A model generated the notes under the pieces. It saw nothing but the letters and a program-made list of their open reading frames with translations, was not told the DNA's origin and did not search any database. From NCBI GenBank assembly GCA_937949745.1, contig CALECM010000092.1, forward strand, positions 1 through 19,970: DNA of 19,970 bases, given 5' to 3'. Source of the DNA: an uncultured Bacteroidales bacterium (GTDB lineage: Bacteria > Bacteroidota > Bacteroidia > Bacteroidales > WCHB1-69). This document shows positions 1-7,572 of this stretch, piece after piece. Made by a program: the position numbers and the translations under genes. Each line of letters opens with the position of its first letter. Position 1 is the stretch's first letter.

Positions 1-103
1 CTTCCGGTGTAAAGTCCAATAATTTTAAAAAATTCCTGTTTCTTAAATTGAAAGCCATAACTACATTTTTTAAGTGAATATCTATTTTTTATCCTGATTT
101 ATC

Positions 104-1045
104 TTATTTAACAATACGGGTTCCGCATCCCGGTTTACCTAACTGGTGCGCTTCCGTGATGATACATTCTTCTCCGCCGTTTTCTACGAAATAGATGGCC
201 GCACGCACTTTAGGTGCCATGGAACCTTCCGTGAAATGACCCTCTGCCATATATTTCTTCGCTTCTTCTACGGTAATCACATCCAAAGGTTTCTCACCGG
301 GCTTCTTGAAATTGATATAAACCTTGGGAACATCCGTCAGTATATAAAATTCATCCGCCCCTATTTCAACGGCCGTCAGCGCTGAAGCCAGGTCTTTATC
401 GATCACGGCTTCAATTCCATCAATCAGTCCGTTCTCTTCCCTGATTACAGGGATTCCACCTCCACCTACCGTTACAACAACGTAACCTTCCTTAGAAAGT
501 TGTTTTACCAGTGAAATATTTTCTACCTCTATGGGTTTTGGAGATGCCACTACTTTCCTCCAGCCGTTTCCCTTGGGATCGGCTTTATAAACGGCGCCGG
601 TTTTCTTGTGGAGCTCTTCCGCCTCTTCTTCTGTGTAATACGGACCAACTGGTTTGGTAGGATTGTCGAACATCGGATCGTTCCTGTCCACTATAACCTG
701 GGTTATAAGGGATACCACTTTCCTGTCGATTTTCTCCCGGGTAAGAACATTCCGTAATCCCAACTCGATCAGGTACCCGATCGAACCCTGGGTTTCTGCG
801 ACGCAAAAATCAAGAGGCTGGCGTTCTATATTGAATATCTGTCTTCCTGCCTCATGCTGCAGCATCACATTACCTACCTGCGGACCGTTACCATGTCCGA
901 TCACCAGGTTGTAGTTATCCTTGATCAAATTGAGGAGCGACTGGCAGGTATCCGTTACGTTTTGTACCTGTTCTTCAAAAGTTCCTTTTTGTCCGGCCCT
1001 TAATAAAGCATTTCCTCCGAAAGCTATCACAGCGAGTTTTGACAT
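104..1045 (-). CDS. arcC: Carbamate kinase
   Basis: This 313-residue protein is a typical-length carbamate kinase of the amino-acid kinase family. It makes ATP from carbamoyl phosphate and ADP, usually as the last step of arginine deiminase or agmatine/purine degradation, in the cytoplasm. Visible motifs are the N-terminal glycine loop AFGGNALL, the GHGNGPQVG phosphate/carbamate loop, VVTVGGGGIPV in the middle, DKDLASALTAVEIGAD, and the C-terminal TEGSMAPKVRAA segment. I chose the ATG at 1045; an upstream in-frame TTG at 1051 adds only two residues. No arginine deiminase or ornithine carbamoyltransferase gene lies next to it in this window, so the pathway it serves is not shown. An intrinsic terminator upstream (1110-1145) suggests it has its own promoter, though I found no good TAnnTTTG element in front of it. 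The family call is very secure. Confidence 0.95.
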   Translation of the reverse strand: MSKLAVIAFGGNALLRAGQKGTFEEQVQNVTDTCQSLLNLIKDNYNLVIGHGNGPQVGNVMLQHEAGRQIFNIERQPLDFCVAETQGSIGYLIELGLRNVLTREKIDRKVVSLITQVIVDRNDPMFDNPTKPVGPYYTEEEAEELHKKTGAVYKADPKGNGWRKVVASPKPIEVENISLVKQLSKEGYVVVTVGGGGIPVIREENGLIDGIEAVIDKDLASALTAVEIGADEFYILTDVPKVYINFKKPGEKPLDVITVEEAKKYMAEGHFTEGSMAPKVRAAIYFVENGGEECIITEAHQLGKPGCGTRIVK

Positions 1046-1109
1046 AAGCAATATATTTAATCTCTATTTATTTTCTGTATTGTTGATTTATTTATCCATA
1101 AATGAAAGA

Positions 1110-1145
1110 GAAGCGTAAAGTAAATGAAAAACTACTCTACGCTTC
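1110..1145 (-). terminator. Intrinsic terminator of the M13 peptidase gene
   Basis: On the minus strand GAAGCGTA (1145-1138) pairs perfectly with TACGCTTC (1117-1110). The stem can be extended inward by about six more pairs, two of them G-T, and it is followed by a T-rich stretch. It starts about 18 bases after the stop codon of the M13 peptidase gene. Position and shape fit a Rho-independent terminator separating that gene from arcC. Confidence 0.75.
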
Positions 1146-1162
1146 CCTTCGGTATATTTCAA

Positions 1163-3229
1163 TTACCAGATTTCGGTTCTTCTTTCAGGTGCAAGGTACA
1201 TAGGATCACCTTCCTTAATATTGAAAGCTTCAATAAAAGGAGTGATATGGGGAAGTGTACCGTTAACACGCCATTTGCCCAATGAATGCGGGTCTTCTTT
1301 TGTACGGCGTACAATTTCGGCATCCCGGATATTACCTGCCCAAACCAGAGCATAAGCAAGGAAGAAACGCTGTTCCGGTGAGAAACCATCCATCTCACCC
1401 TGCACTTCTCCGTTGGCTTTAGCTTTTTGTAATGCCACGTAGGAAACATTCAGTCCGCCATTATCCGCGATATTTTCACCGAGTGTAAAATTACCGTCCG
1501 CATATAGAGGTTGTCCGTCAACGTTTAATACTTCGATATTATTAAAATAATCGATCAGGACCTGTTTACGCTGGTCGAAAGCTTTGGAATCTTCGGCGGT
1601 CCACCAGTCATTGAGGTTCCCGTCCTTATCATATTGGCGTCCCTGGTCATCAAAGCCATGGGTCATTTCGTGTCCGATCACCACGCCGATAGCGCCATAA
1701 TTAATAGCATCGTCAGCATTACGGTCAAAGAAAGGAGGCTGTAAGATACCTGCAGGGAAACAAATTTCATTGGTCGTAGGATTGTAGTAAGCGTTAACTG
1801 TCTGCGGGGTCATGAACCACTCGTCCGGATCAACCGGTTTGCCGATCTTCGACAGATCATATTGCGTATTAAATTTGCTGGCTCTCATCACATTTGCATA
1901 ATAGCTGTCATTATGGATATCCAGTCCGCTATAATCTCTCCATTCATCCGGGTAACCTATCTTCACGTGGAAAGTATTCAATTTTTCCATGGCTTGTTTT
2001 TTTGTCGCATCGGTCATCCAGGTATTTTGTTGGATACGTTCGCCTAAAGCATCCTGCAGGTTATGTACCAGTTTAAGCATTCTCTCTTTGGATTCCGCCG
2101 GAAAATATTTTTCCACGTACATTTCGCCTACAGCTTCTCCCAATGCGCCTTCCACGGTATTCAGAACCCTTTTCCAACGAGGTCTTTGCTCTTCTCTTCC
2201 CGAAAGGACTTTGCCGTAAAAATCGAAGTTGGCATTCACAAAATCGTTGCTCAGGTAAGAAGCGGCCGAATTGATCACTTCCCAGGCTAAGTAAGCCTGT
2301 AAGGTGTTGAGATCGGTTTTATTTAGGATGCCGTTGAGTTTTTCAAAATAACTTAATGTAGCCAGATTCACCGTTTGAAGATTACCGAGGCCCATTCCGT
2401 TCATATAAGTTTTTACGTCCAGGATAGGAAGCATCTGTTGGAATTCCTCAATGGTTTTGATATTATAGGTGAGGTTCGGGTCACGTAAATCATTTTTATC
2501 GAGGCATATTTTGGCCAGTTCGGTTTCGAAGTTCAGTATCTTGCGGGCCATCTCCTCTTCTTTTCCTTCAAATCCCGCCAATTTTGAATAACCGGAAATG
2601 GTATACATCTTGGTAAGCAGTTTCACGTACTCATCCTGATAGTTTTTCATTCCGCTTTCCAGGTAATAATCCCTGTCGCCAATCCCTAGTCCGCCCTGGA
2701 AAAACCAGGCGATCGTCATTTTACTGTCTTTAGGGTCGGCTTCTCCGAATAAATAGAAGAACGGATATCTGCCGCTGAGGCCCATGTTCACCAACAGGCC
2801 GGTCAATTCTTTTTTATCTTTTAAAGCTACAATAGACTGCAGTTCCGGCTGGATCGGCTGAGCGCCTTCTTTTTCGATGGCTACCGTATCCATGCCCAGG
2901 TTATAGAAATCACCGATTTTTTGTGCTATGGTACCCTGCTCATGCTTTTCCGCCGCGATGCCGGTTACCAGTTCTTTTAATTGTTCCTGGTTCTGTTCCG
3001 CCAACTGGTCGAAGGCGCCGTATCTTGAATATTCGCCGGTAAGCGGATGATTTTTCATCCAGCCACCGCCCGCGTACTGGTAAAAATCCGTCGCAGGATT
3101 GGCCGATAAATCCAGGTTCTCAGGATTAATACCGGAAGTTAATTGGGATGTAGTTTCCTTTTTCCCTCCGTTACAGGAAATCAGTACGATGGCGAAAGCC
3201 GCCGTAATGATTAAAATTTCCCTTTTCAT
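1163..3229 (-). CDS. M13 family metallopeptidase, lipoprotein (PepO/neprilysin-like)
   Basis: This 688-residue zinc endopeptidase belongs to family M13 (neprilysin, endothelin-converting enzyme, PepO), and its length is normal for the family. The zinc site is complete: HEMTH at about residues 520-524 gives two histidines and the catalytic glutamate, and GENIAD at about 584-589 gives the third ligand and the conserved aspartate. The substrate-binding segment NAYYNP and the C-terminal invariant tryptophan are present. The N-terminus is a lipoprotein signal with lipobox LISC (Cys19), so the enzyme is expected to be anchored outside the cytoplasm and to cleave oligopeptides there. It sits alone between a TAnnTTTG promoter element (3288-3295) and a strong terminator (1110-1145), so it looks monocistronic. 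Family certain; natural substrate unknown. Confidence 0.95.
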   Translation of the reverse strand: MKREILIITAAFAIVLISCNGGKKETTSQLTSGINPENLDLSANPATDFYQYAGGGWMKNHPLTGEYSRYGAFDQLAEQNQEQLKELVTGIAAEKHEQGTIAQKIGDFYNLGMDTVAIEKEGAQPIQPELQSIVALKDKKELTGLLVNMGLSGRYPFFYLFGEADPKDSKMTIAWFFQGGLGIGDRDYYLESGMKNYQDEYVKLLTKMYTISGYSKLAGFEGKEEEMARKILNFETELAKICLDKNDLRDPNLTYNIKTIEEFQQMLPILDVKTYMNGMGLGNLQTVNLATLSYFEKLNGILNKTDLNTLQAYLAWEVINSAASYLSNDFVNANFDFYGKVLSGREEQRPRWKRVLNTVEGALGEAVGEMYVEKYFPAESKERMLKLVHNLQDALGERIQQNTWMTDATKKQAMEKLNTFHVKIGYPDEWRDYSGLDIHNDSYYANVMRASKFNTQYDLSKIGKPVDPDEWFMTPQTVNAYYNPTTNEICFPAGILQPPFFDRNADDAINYGAIGVVIGHEMTHGFDDQGRQYDKDGNLNDWWTAEDSKAFDQRKQVLIDYFNNIEVLNVDGQPLYADGNFTLGENIADNGGLNVSYVALQKAKANGEVQGEMDGFSPEQRFFLAYALVWAGNIRDAEIVRRTKEDPHSLGKWRVNGTLPHITPFIEAFNIKEGDPMYLAPERRTEIW

Positions 3230-3287
3230 TGTGTTAATGGTTTGATTGTTAGTTAAATGATTTTTATCCTCAAATTAAAGGAAGTCG

Positions 3288-3295
3288 CAAAGATA
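3288..3295 (-). promoter_or_regulatory. Bacteroidota -7 promoter element of the M13 peptidase gene
   Basis: The minus strand reads TATCTTTG, an exact match to the Bacteroidota -7 consensus TAnnTTTG, about 58 bases before the peptidase ATG. A T-rich hexamer (TTTTTC, 3319-3314 on the minus strand) lies 18 bases upstream at the expected -33 position. The match is by eye only. Confidence 0.55.
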
Positions 3296-3452
3296 TAAAA
3301 GAATCGGGATATAGAAAAATAAAATTAATTTTTTTTATTTTTATAAGGAATACCGCTCTTTATCAATTTAATTCCCGGATATAGGTGGATGTACTGATCT
3401 TTTTTACTACAAAAATGAGATCCCCATAAAGATGTTTTTTATTATGATGACC

Positions 3453-3466
3453 ATCATTGCAATGAT
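3453..3466. promoter_or_regulatory. Perfect 14-bp palindrome, candidate operator for the pentapeptide-repeat gene
   Basis: ATCATTGCAATGAT is identical to its own reverse complement. It lies five bases upstream of the candidate -7 element TATTTTTG (3472-3479), inside the expected -33/-7 spacer, where a dimeric repressor would block RNA polymerase. No regulator gene is adjacent. Confidence 0.45.
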
Positions 3467-3471
3467 TTATA

Positions 3472-3479
3472 TATTTTTG
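3472..3479 (+). promoter_or_regulatory. Candidate -7 element of the pentapeptide-repeat gene
   Basis: TATTTTTG matches TAnnTTTG exactly and lies 23 bases before the ATG at 3503. I see no clear TTTG at the -33 position, which would fit a regulated promoter but may equally mean the match is coincidental. Confidence 0.5.
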
Positions 3480-3502
3480 CTGGCAATCTAAAATCAGACA
3501 GT

Positions 3503-4087
3503 ATGAGAAAACCGAAACCGAAATTACGTTCCTATCAAATAGAAGAGCAACGGGATTTTTCCGGAATGGACCTTCAGGATATCGATTTTGAAAGCGTTGA
3601 ATTCCGGAACTGTATTTTCGATCATCTCTCCGAAGCTAATTTTATTGATTGTCTTTTCGCCGGTTGCAACCTGAGTAACGTTTCCGTAAACAATACCAGG
3701 ATGCAGAATGTCCGTTTTCAGGATTGTAAGTTGTCGGGGATCAATTTTTTTGAGACGGCCGATTTCTGTTTTAATGTCCATTTTGAAAACTGTATCATGG
3801 ATTATACCGGTTTCGAGAGAAAAAAGCTATACAAGAGCAGTTTTCTGAAATGTAAGATCCATGAAGCCAATTTTACCGGAGCCGACCTTTCCGAAGCTAC
3901 AATAGAAAATTGTGATTTCGAAGGCACCGTTTTCGGAGGAACCAATTTAAGCGGAGTGGATTTTTCCACGAATTACAATTTTATGATCGATCCTACCGCT
4001 AATTATATTAAAAAAGCTGTTTTCAGTAATCTGCAACTATCGGGTTTGTTACGCCAGTTTGATATTATCATACGGGAAGATCTTTAG
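3503..4087 (+). CDS. Pentapeptide-repeat protein (Qnr/McbG-like)
   Basis: This 194-residue protein consists almost entirely of pentapeptide repeats of the A(D/N)LxX type, for example FSGMDLQDIDFESVEF near the start and ANFTGADLSEATIENCDF near residues 122-140. This predicts a right-handed quadrilateral beta helix. A central break around the FERKKLYK segment splits it into two helical blocks. The C-terminal stretch, with NFMIDPTANYIKKAVF followed by GLLRQFDIII, resembles the capping end of Qnr-like proteins. Members of that group can mimic DNA and protect gyrase from quinolones or microcins, but most have no tested role, so resistance is only a possibility. It is transcribed alone on the plus strand and its stop overlaps the rnfD stop by 4 bp, tail to tail. 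The fold call is firm; the function is open. Confidence 0.85.
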   Translation: MRKPKPKLRSYQIEEQRDFSGMDLQDIDFESVEFRNCIFDHLSEANFIDCLFAGCNLSNVSVNNTRMQNVRFQDCKLSGINFFETADFCFNVHFENCIMDYTGFERKKLYKSSFLKCKIHEANFTGADLSEATIENCDFEGTVFGGTNLSGVDFSTNYNFMIDPTANYIKKAVFSNLQLSGLLRQFDIIIREDL

Positions 4088-5169
4088 GAAGCCGTATCAA
4101 CCAGCCGTTTTTCTTTCTGCCTTAACCGTATGAAATGGAAAATACTATATGCCATGAAGAGGTAAACCAGATAGATGATCGCTTCGTGATGATGGAGATA
4201 AATAATGGCGAGGGCTAATAGGAAAATCACAACGGTCAACAAAGCTGCCTTTAGGAAATCAGGCCAGAGTGAACGGGGTTTACCCCATACTTTGGGCATG
4301 AAAACCTTATTGAGCGGTTGCACGAAACCGTTCATCAGTAAAATCGAATAAGAGAAATACCCATGCACTACCTCACCTAAAAGAAAGACTACGCATAATA
4401 TTCCTATCATGATGCCATAGTAAAGTTTTCCGGTCGGGGTGGAGGTGCTGGTCGGCATATCGGTAGCCATGTAGATGGCGCCGAGAAAAATGCCTCCCAA
4501 AGAGAAGGAAAGTTTATATCCGGAAAACATCAGTAATAATAAGGCAAAGGCGGCAGTCATGCCGAATGGAATATGCCATGATATCCTGCGGCGGAATAAT
4601 AAAAACAATCCTCCCAATACCAGAAATAATACGGAATATTCCCCGATAGCACCGGAGGGTCTGTATATAAGGGAATCGAGAAATTGATTTCCGAAAACAG
4701 TAACTTCCCGCATTTGCAATACGGATTGATCATGCCAGATAACACCGGATCCCATTATGACCGGAAAAAAGACCGTCATGAATTCTCTTCCCGCAAGAGC
4801 CGGATTAAAGCGGTTCTTTCCCAATCCTCCCCATAATAATTTACCGAAAAGTACGGCCATACAAGAACCGAATGCGACCAGGTATAAAGGAGTGAAGGTG
4901 CCTACGGTAAATGAAAGCAGAATGGCTGTCACAATAGCCGATCCGTCCGAAATGGTTTGTTTTTGTTTTGAAAAAAGGAAAGAGAAAAGAAATTCGGTAA
5001 GCACCGCGCTGCCAACCGCCACGAGAATCACGACGAGAGGTTTGGAACCATAAGCGAGGCAGGCCATGATTATACACGGTACCAGTGCCAGGATCACATC
5101 CGTCATGACTTGTGTTGTGCTGTCATGCGTCCGGACAAAAGGATTATATAGTTTTTTCGCGATTTGCAT
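4084..5169 (-). CDS. rnfD: RnfD/NqrB-family membrane subunit of an Rnf-like complex
   Basis: This is a polytopic membrane protein of 361 residues, longer than ordinary RnfD (about 320-350). Family landmarks are YNPFVRTHDST at the start, SDGSAIVTAILLSFT (about 74-88), GGLGKNRFNPALAG (about 114-127), PSGAIGEYS (about 171-179) and ATDMPTSTSTPTGK (about 235-248). The last is the extracytoplasmic region where RnfD and NqrB carry FMN covalently bound to a threonine, put there by ApbE. After the usual family end near residue 300 there is an extra tail with two predicted membrane helices and a HHH cluster between them (about 326-328). I chose the ATG at 5169 because the family N-terminus MQIAKKLYNPF begins there; this overlaps rnfC by 26 bp. 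Canonical RnfA, B, E and G are not encoded nearby. The family is secure, but membership in a classic ion-pumping Rnf is doubtful. Confidence 0.88.
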   Translation of the reverse strand: MQIAKKLYNPFVRTHDSTTQVMTDVILALVPCIIMACLAYGSKPLVVILVAVGSAVLTEFLFSFLFSKQKQTISDGSAIVTAILLSFTVGTFTPLYLVAFGSCMAVLFGKLLWGGLGKNRFNPALAGREFMTVFFPVIMGSGVIWHDQSVLQMREVTVFGNQFLDSLIYRPSGAIGEYSVLFLVLGGLFLLFRRRISWHIPFGMTAAFALLLLMFSGYKLSFSLGGIFLGAIYMATDMPTSTSTPTGKLYYGIMIGILCVVFLLGEVVHGYFSYSILLMNGFVQPLNKVFMPKVWGKPRSLWPDFLKAALLTVVIFLLALAIIYLHHHEAIIYLVYLFMAYSIFHFIRLRQKEKRLVDTAS

Positions 5170-6445
5170 TTTCGATTTCTTTAAGTTTACTTTTTCCTTT
5201 TTTAATACTTTCGACCAGCGGTACTTTACTGGGACAGATATATTCGCAGGCGCCGCATTCGATGCAATCATTGAGGCTGAATTCCGGAAGTTCTTTATAC
5301 CGTTGTTTCCTGAAAAGTTCTTCGTATTTCATCGGCATCAGATGCATCGGACAAACGTCGACGCAGTAGCCGCACCAAATACAGGGAAGACGCCTGAAAT
5401 TTCCGGGTTTTAATAGTAAGATACCGCCGGAGCCTTTGGTTACGGGCGCGGAAAGTGACATCGCGTATTTGCCCATCATCGGTCCGCCCACAATACAAAG
5501 GCTACCGGAAGGCGGCATGCCGGTCGATTGCAGGATATGGGAAAGGGGAGTCCCTATTTTGATGAGGTAATTGCCGGATTCCCCGGAAGCTTCTCCGGTT
5601 ACCGTCATCACTCTTTCTACAAAGGGTTTGCGGAAAAAAACAGCTTCATATACGGCAAAGACTGTTCCGACATTACTTACGATAACACCGGCTTCGGCCG
5701 GAAGTATTTTTTTGGAAATCTCCATGCCCGTCACGGTTTTGATCAATTGTAATTCACCGCCCTGCGGATAAGCGTCAGGAAGAAGTTGTATTTCAATCAT
5801 CCGGTATTTCTCCTGTTGGAGGAAAGGTTCGAATATTCCCTTTAGTTCCCTGTTTTGGGATTCGAAAGCCAATACGGTTCTCGAAGCCTGTAATATACGG
5901 TTTACGATCAGAATCCCATCCAGCAATTCCCGGGTTTTTTGAGCCATTACCGCATAATCTGCCGTCATATAAGGCTCACATTCAGCGCCGTTGATAATAA
6001 AAGTATTGATAATCTTACCTTTAAGGTCGAATTTTACGGATGTCGGAAATTCAGCGCCCCCCGCACCTACGATACCCGCGTTACGGATAATGTCAAGCAG
6101 TTCTCCTGTATGATACTCCGCCGGGTCTTTAGCTTCTTCCCTGGTCTCCGCATTTAAGAAATCATTCTCTATGACGATGGTGTTCGACATGGAACCGTCA
6201 ATCTGTGGATATTCGGAGATCTCCTTCACCACACCTGAAACCGGCGAGTGCATGATGGCGGGAGAGCCTTTCTCAGAACGACCTATTATCTGGTATCTTT
6301 GAACTTTTTCGCCTACCTGAACAACGGGTAGGGGAGCGCTTCCGAATTTTTCCTGCAATGGCATATAAAATAAAGACGGATCGGGTAGCTGCCCGATTTT
6401 TTTCCCCTTAGTCTTTTCTTTCATGGAAGGAATATGTATCATCAT
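5144..6445 (-). CDS. rnfC: RnfC-like NADH-oxidising electron-transport subunit
   Basis: This 433-residue protein has the RnfC architecture. An N-terminal barrel-sandwich segment is followed by the NADH/FMN-binding domain, with AGIVGAGGAEFPTSVKF at about residues 123-139, then a SLBB-type region. The C-terminus carries two 4Fe-4S motifs: CIWCGYCVDVCP (cysteines about 355, 358, 361, 365) and CIECGACEYICP (about 394, 397, 400, 404). In known complexes RnfC takes electrons from NADH at the cytoplasmic membrane face and passes them inward through its clusters. The start codon overlaps the stop of the ApbE-like gene in an ATGA arrangement (6442-6445), indicating translational coupling. A second ATG follows directly at 6442. 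The downstream partner is RnfD; there is no RnfB, the usual electron acceptor of RnfC, in the neighbourhood. Confidence 0.92.
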   Translation of the reverse strand: MMIHIPSMKEKTKGKKIGQLPDPSLFYMPLQEKFGSAPLPVVQVGEKVQRYQIIGRSEKGSPAIMHSPVSGVVKEISEYPQIDGSMSNTIVIENDFLNAETREEAKDPAEYHTGELLDIIRNAGIVGAGGAEFPTSVKFDLKGKIINTFIINGAECEPYMTADYAVMAQKTRELLDGILIVNRILQASRTVLAFESQNRELKGIFEPFLQQEKYRMIEIQLLPDAYPQGGELQLIKTVTGMEISKKILPAEAGVIVSNVGTVFAVYEAVFFRKPFVERVMTVTGEASGESGNYLIKIGTPLSHILQSTGMPPSGSLCIVGGPMMGKYAMSLSAPVTKGSGGILLLKPGNFRRLPCIWCGYCVDVCPMHLMPMKYEELFRKQRYKELPEFSLNDCIECGACEYICPSKVPLVESIKKGKSKLKEIENANREKTI

Positions 6446-7386
6446 AAGATTTCGGATTTAAGATTAAGGATATATGGGTTGGCAAATCTTTCGGAACATA
6501 TCGTCTGCCCATACCGGTCGATGAGAAATCCTTCCACAAAGTGATTTTTTGATAAAAGACTCATTTTCCGGTGAAATGTGTCTACGGTTTCGTTGAAAAA
6601 AGCAGTAGATAGAATATCGCCGGTCAGACAGTCTTCCGTTAACATACCGGTTTCCCGATTGGCCGAAGGATATCCGGAAAGAGGATTCAGGATATGGCCG
6701 TAACGTTTCCCCCTGATCGATATGAAGGTTTCGTTTTGTGAAGAAGTCGTATAGCATTGGTTACTCAGCTTAATCATCGGGGCTTCTTCATCGTAACCAA
6801 TATTTTTTAAGCGGATGTGCCAACAGGGATGTTTAGTATTATTCAGGGCAGCGATCGTACTTCCTCCGGCATTCACAATAGCGTCGTCGATACCCAGTTC
6901 TTTCATTTTTTCCACTATCTTGTCTACCGCGTAAGCTTTAAGGAATGAGCCCGTCACGATTTCCTGTCCTTTGTCGATTCTAATGTAATTACCTTTTATC
7001 TCGATTTTTTTATAATCAACAAGAGAACGTATATTTTCAATCTCTTTCACGGAAGGAGGACTCCAAGTATTCTTTCTGTAAAATCCCCATAACCGTAACA
7101 ACGGCATGATGGTGACATCATATTTCCCTTCAAAGTATTCCGAGAATGAGATTACTTTTTTTAAGAGCCGGATTGTTGCATCGCTTATTTCGGTATATTT
7201 TCCCGCATTACGGTTAATCAGGTCAATTTCCGAACCGCGTGTATAAGAATTAAGCCGTGCGTCGATTTGTTCCGGGATTTCAAAAAGGCGGTCCAGAATT
7301 ACATCACCGTATTCTATCGGGATTTTGATTTTTACCGGAGTATGAAACAGATACCGGGTTTGTGCCCGGTAAAGCGATTTTTCCAT
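6442..7386 (-). CDS. apbE: ApbE-like FAD:protein FMN transferase (flavin transferase)
   Basis: From the ATG at 7386 this is a 314-residue ApbE family protein. Family features are LNSYTRGSEIDLINRNAG (about 46-63), the FEGKYDVTIMPLLRLWGF segment, TGSFLKAYAVDKI, the metal/flavin loop NAGGSTIAA, GHILNPLSGYP, and GDILSTAFF near the C-terminus. ApbE uses FAD to attach FMN covalently to threonine or serine of extracytoplasmic targets such as RnfG and RnfD; the RnfD encoded two genes downstream is the obvious client. Oddly, no signal peptide or lipobox is present from this start. The frame stays open up to 7494, but those added residues are basic and do not look like a secretion signal. A separate frame ending at 7392 does encode a hydrophobic anchor. 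The gene is coupled to rnfC by ATGA. Family confident; exact N-terminus and localisation uncertain. Confidence 0.85.
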   Translation of the reverse strand: MEKSLYRAQTRYLFHTPVKIKIPIEYGDVILDRLFEIPEQIDARLNSYTRGSEIDLINRNAGKYTEISDATIRLLKKVISFSEYFEGKYDVTIMPLLRLWGFYRKNTWSPPSVKEIENIRSLVDYKKIEIKGNYIRIDKGQEIVTGSFLKAYAVDKIVEKMKELGIDDAIVNAGGSTIAALNNTKHPCWHIRLKNIGYDEEAPMIKLSNQCYTTSSQNETFISIRGKRYGHILNPLSGYPSANRETGMLTEDCLTGDILSTAFFNETVDTFHRKMSLLSKNHFVEGFLIDRYGQTICSERFANPYILNLKSEIL

Positions 7387-7391
7387 AACTA

Positions 7392-7547
7392 CTATAAACT
7401 TCCTGAAGCGTTTTCGGGCGAATCCCCTTCGATAGTGGTTCCCTGTGAATGGGATGATGTTGTGTTTTCCCTGTTGTTGAACCAATACGTCCATAGTAGA
7501 ACCACAACTCCCAGTAAATATAATCCTGTTTTTTTCAGGACTTTCAT
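7392..7547 (-). CDS. Small signal-anchor ORF directly upstream of apbE (possibly its displaced N-terminus)
   Basis: A 51-residue frame starts at the ATG at 7547; in-frame ATGs at 7565 and 7586 would overlap the lipocalin stop. It begins MKVLKKTGLYLL, has one hydrophobic helix (about residues 8-22: LYLLGVVVLLWTYWF) and a hydrophilic tail rich in S, T, N and G, ending at two consecutive TAG codons. The apbE start lies 5 bp beyond the first stop. Two readings are possible: a tiny membrane protein translated in coupling with apbE, or the export anchor and linker of ApbE itself, separated by a one-base frame change. A -1 change before the stop joins the frames without a further stop. I favour the second reading because ApbE proteins are normally exported. 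Confidence 0.5.
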   Translation of the reverse strand: MKVLKKTGLYLLGVVVLLWTYWFNNRENTTSSHSQGTTIEGDSPENASGSL

Positions 7548-7572
7548 GATAAGATACCTGTTCATGTTCCCG

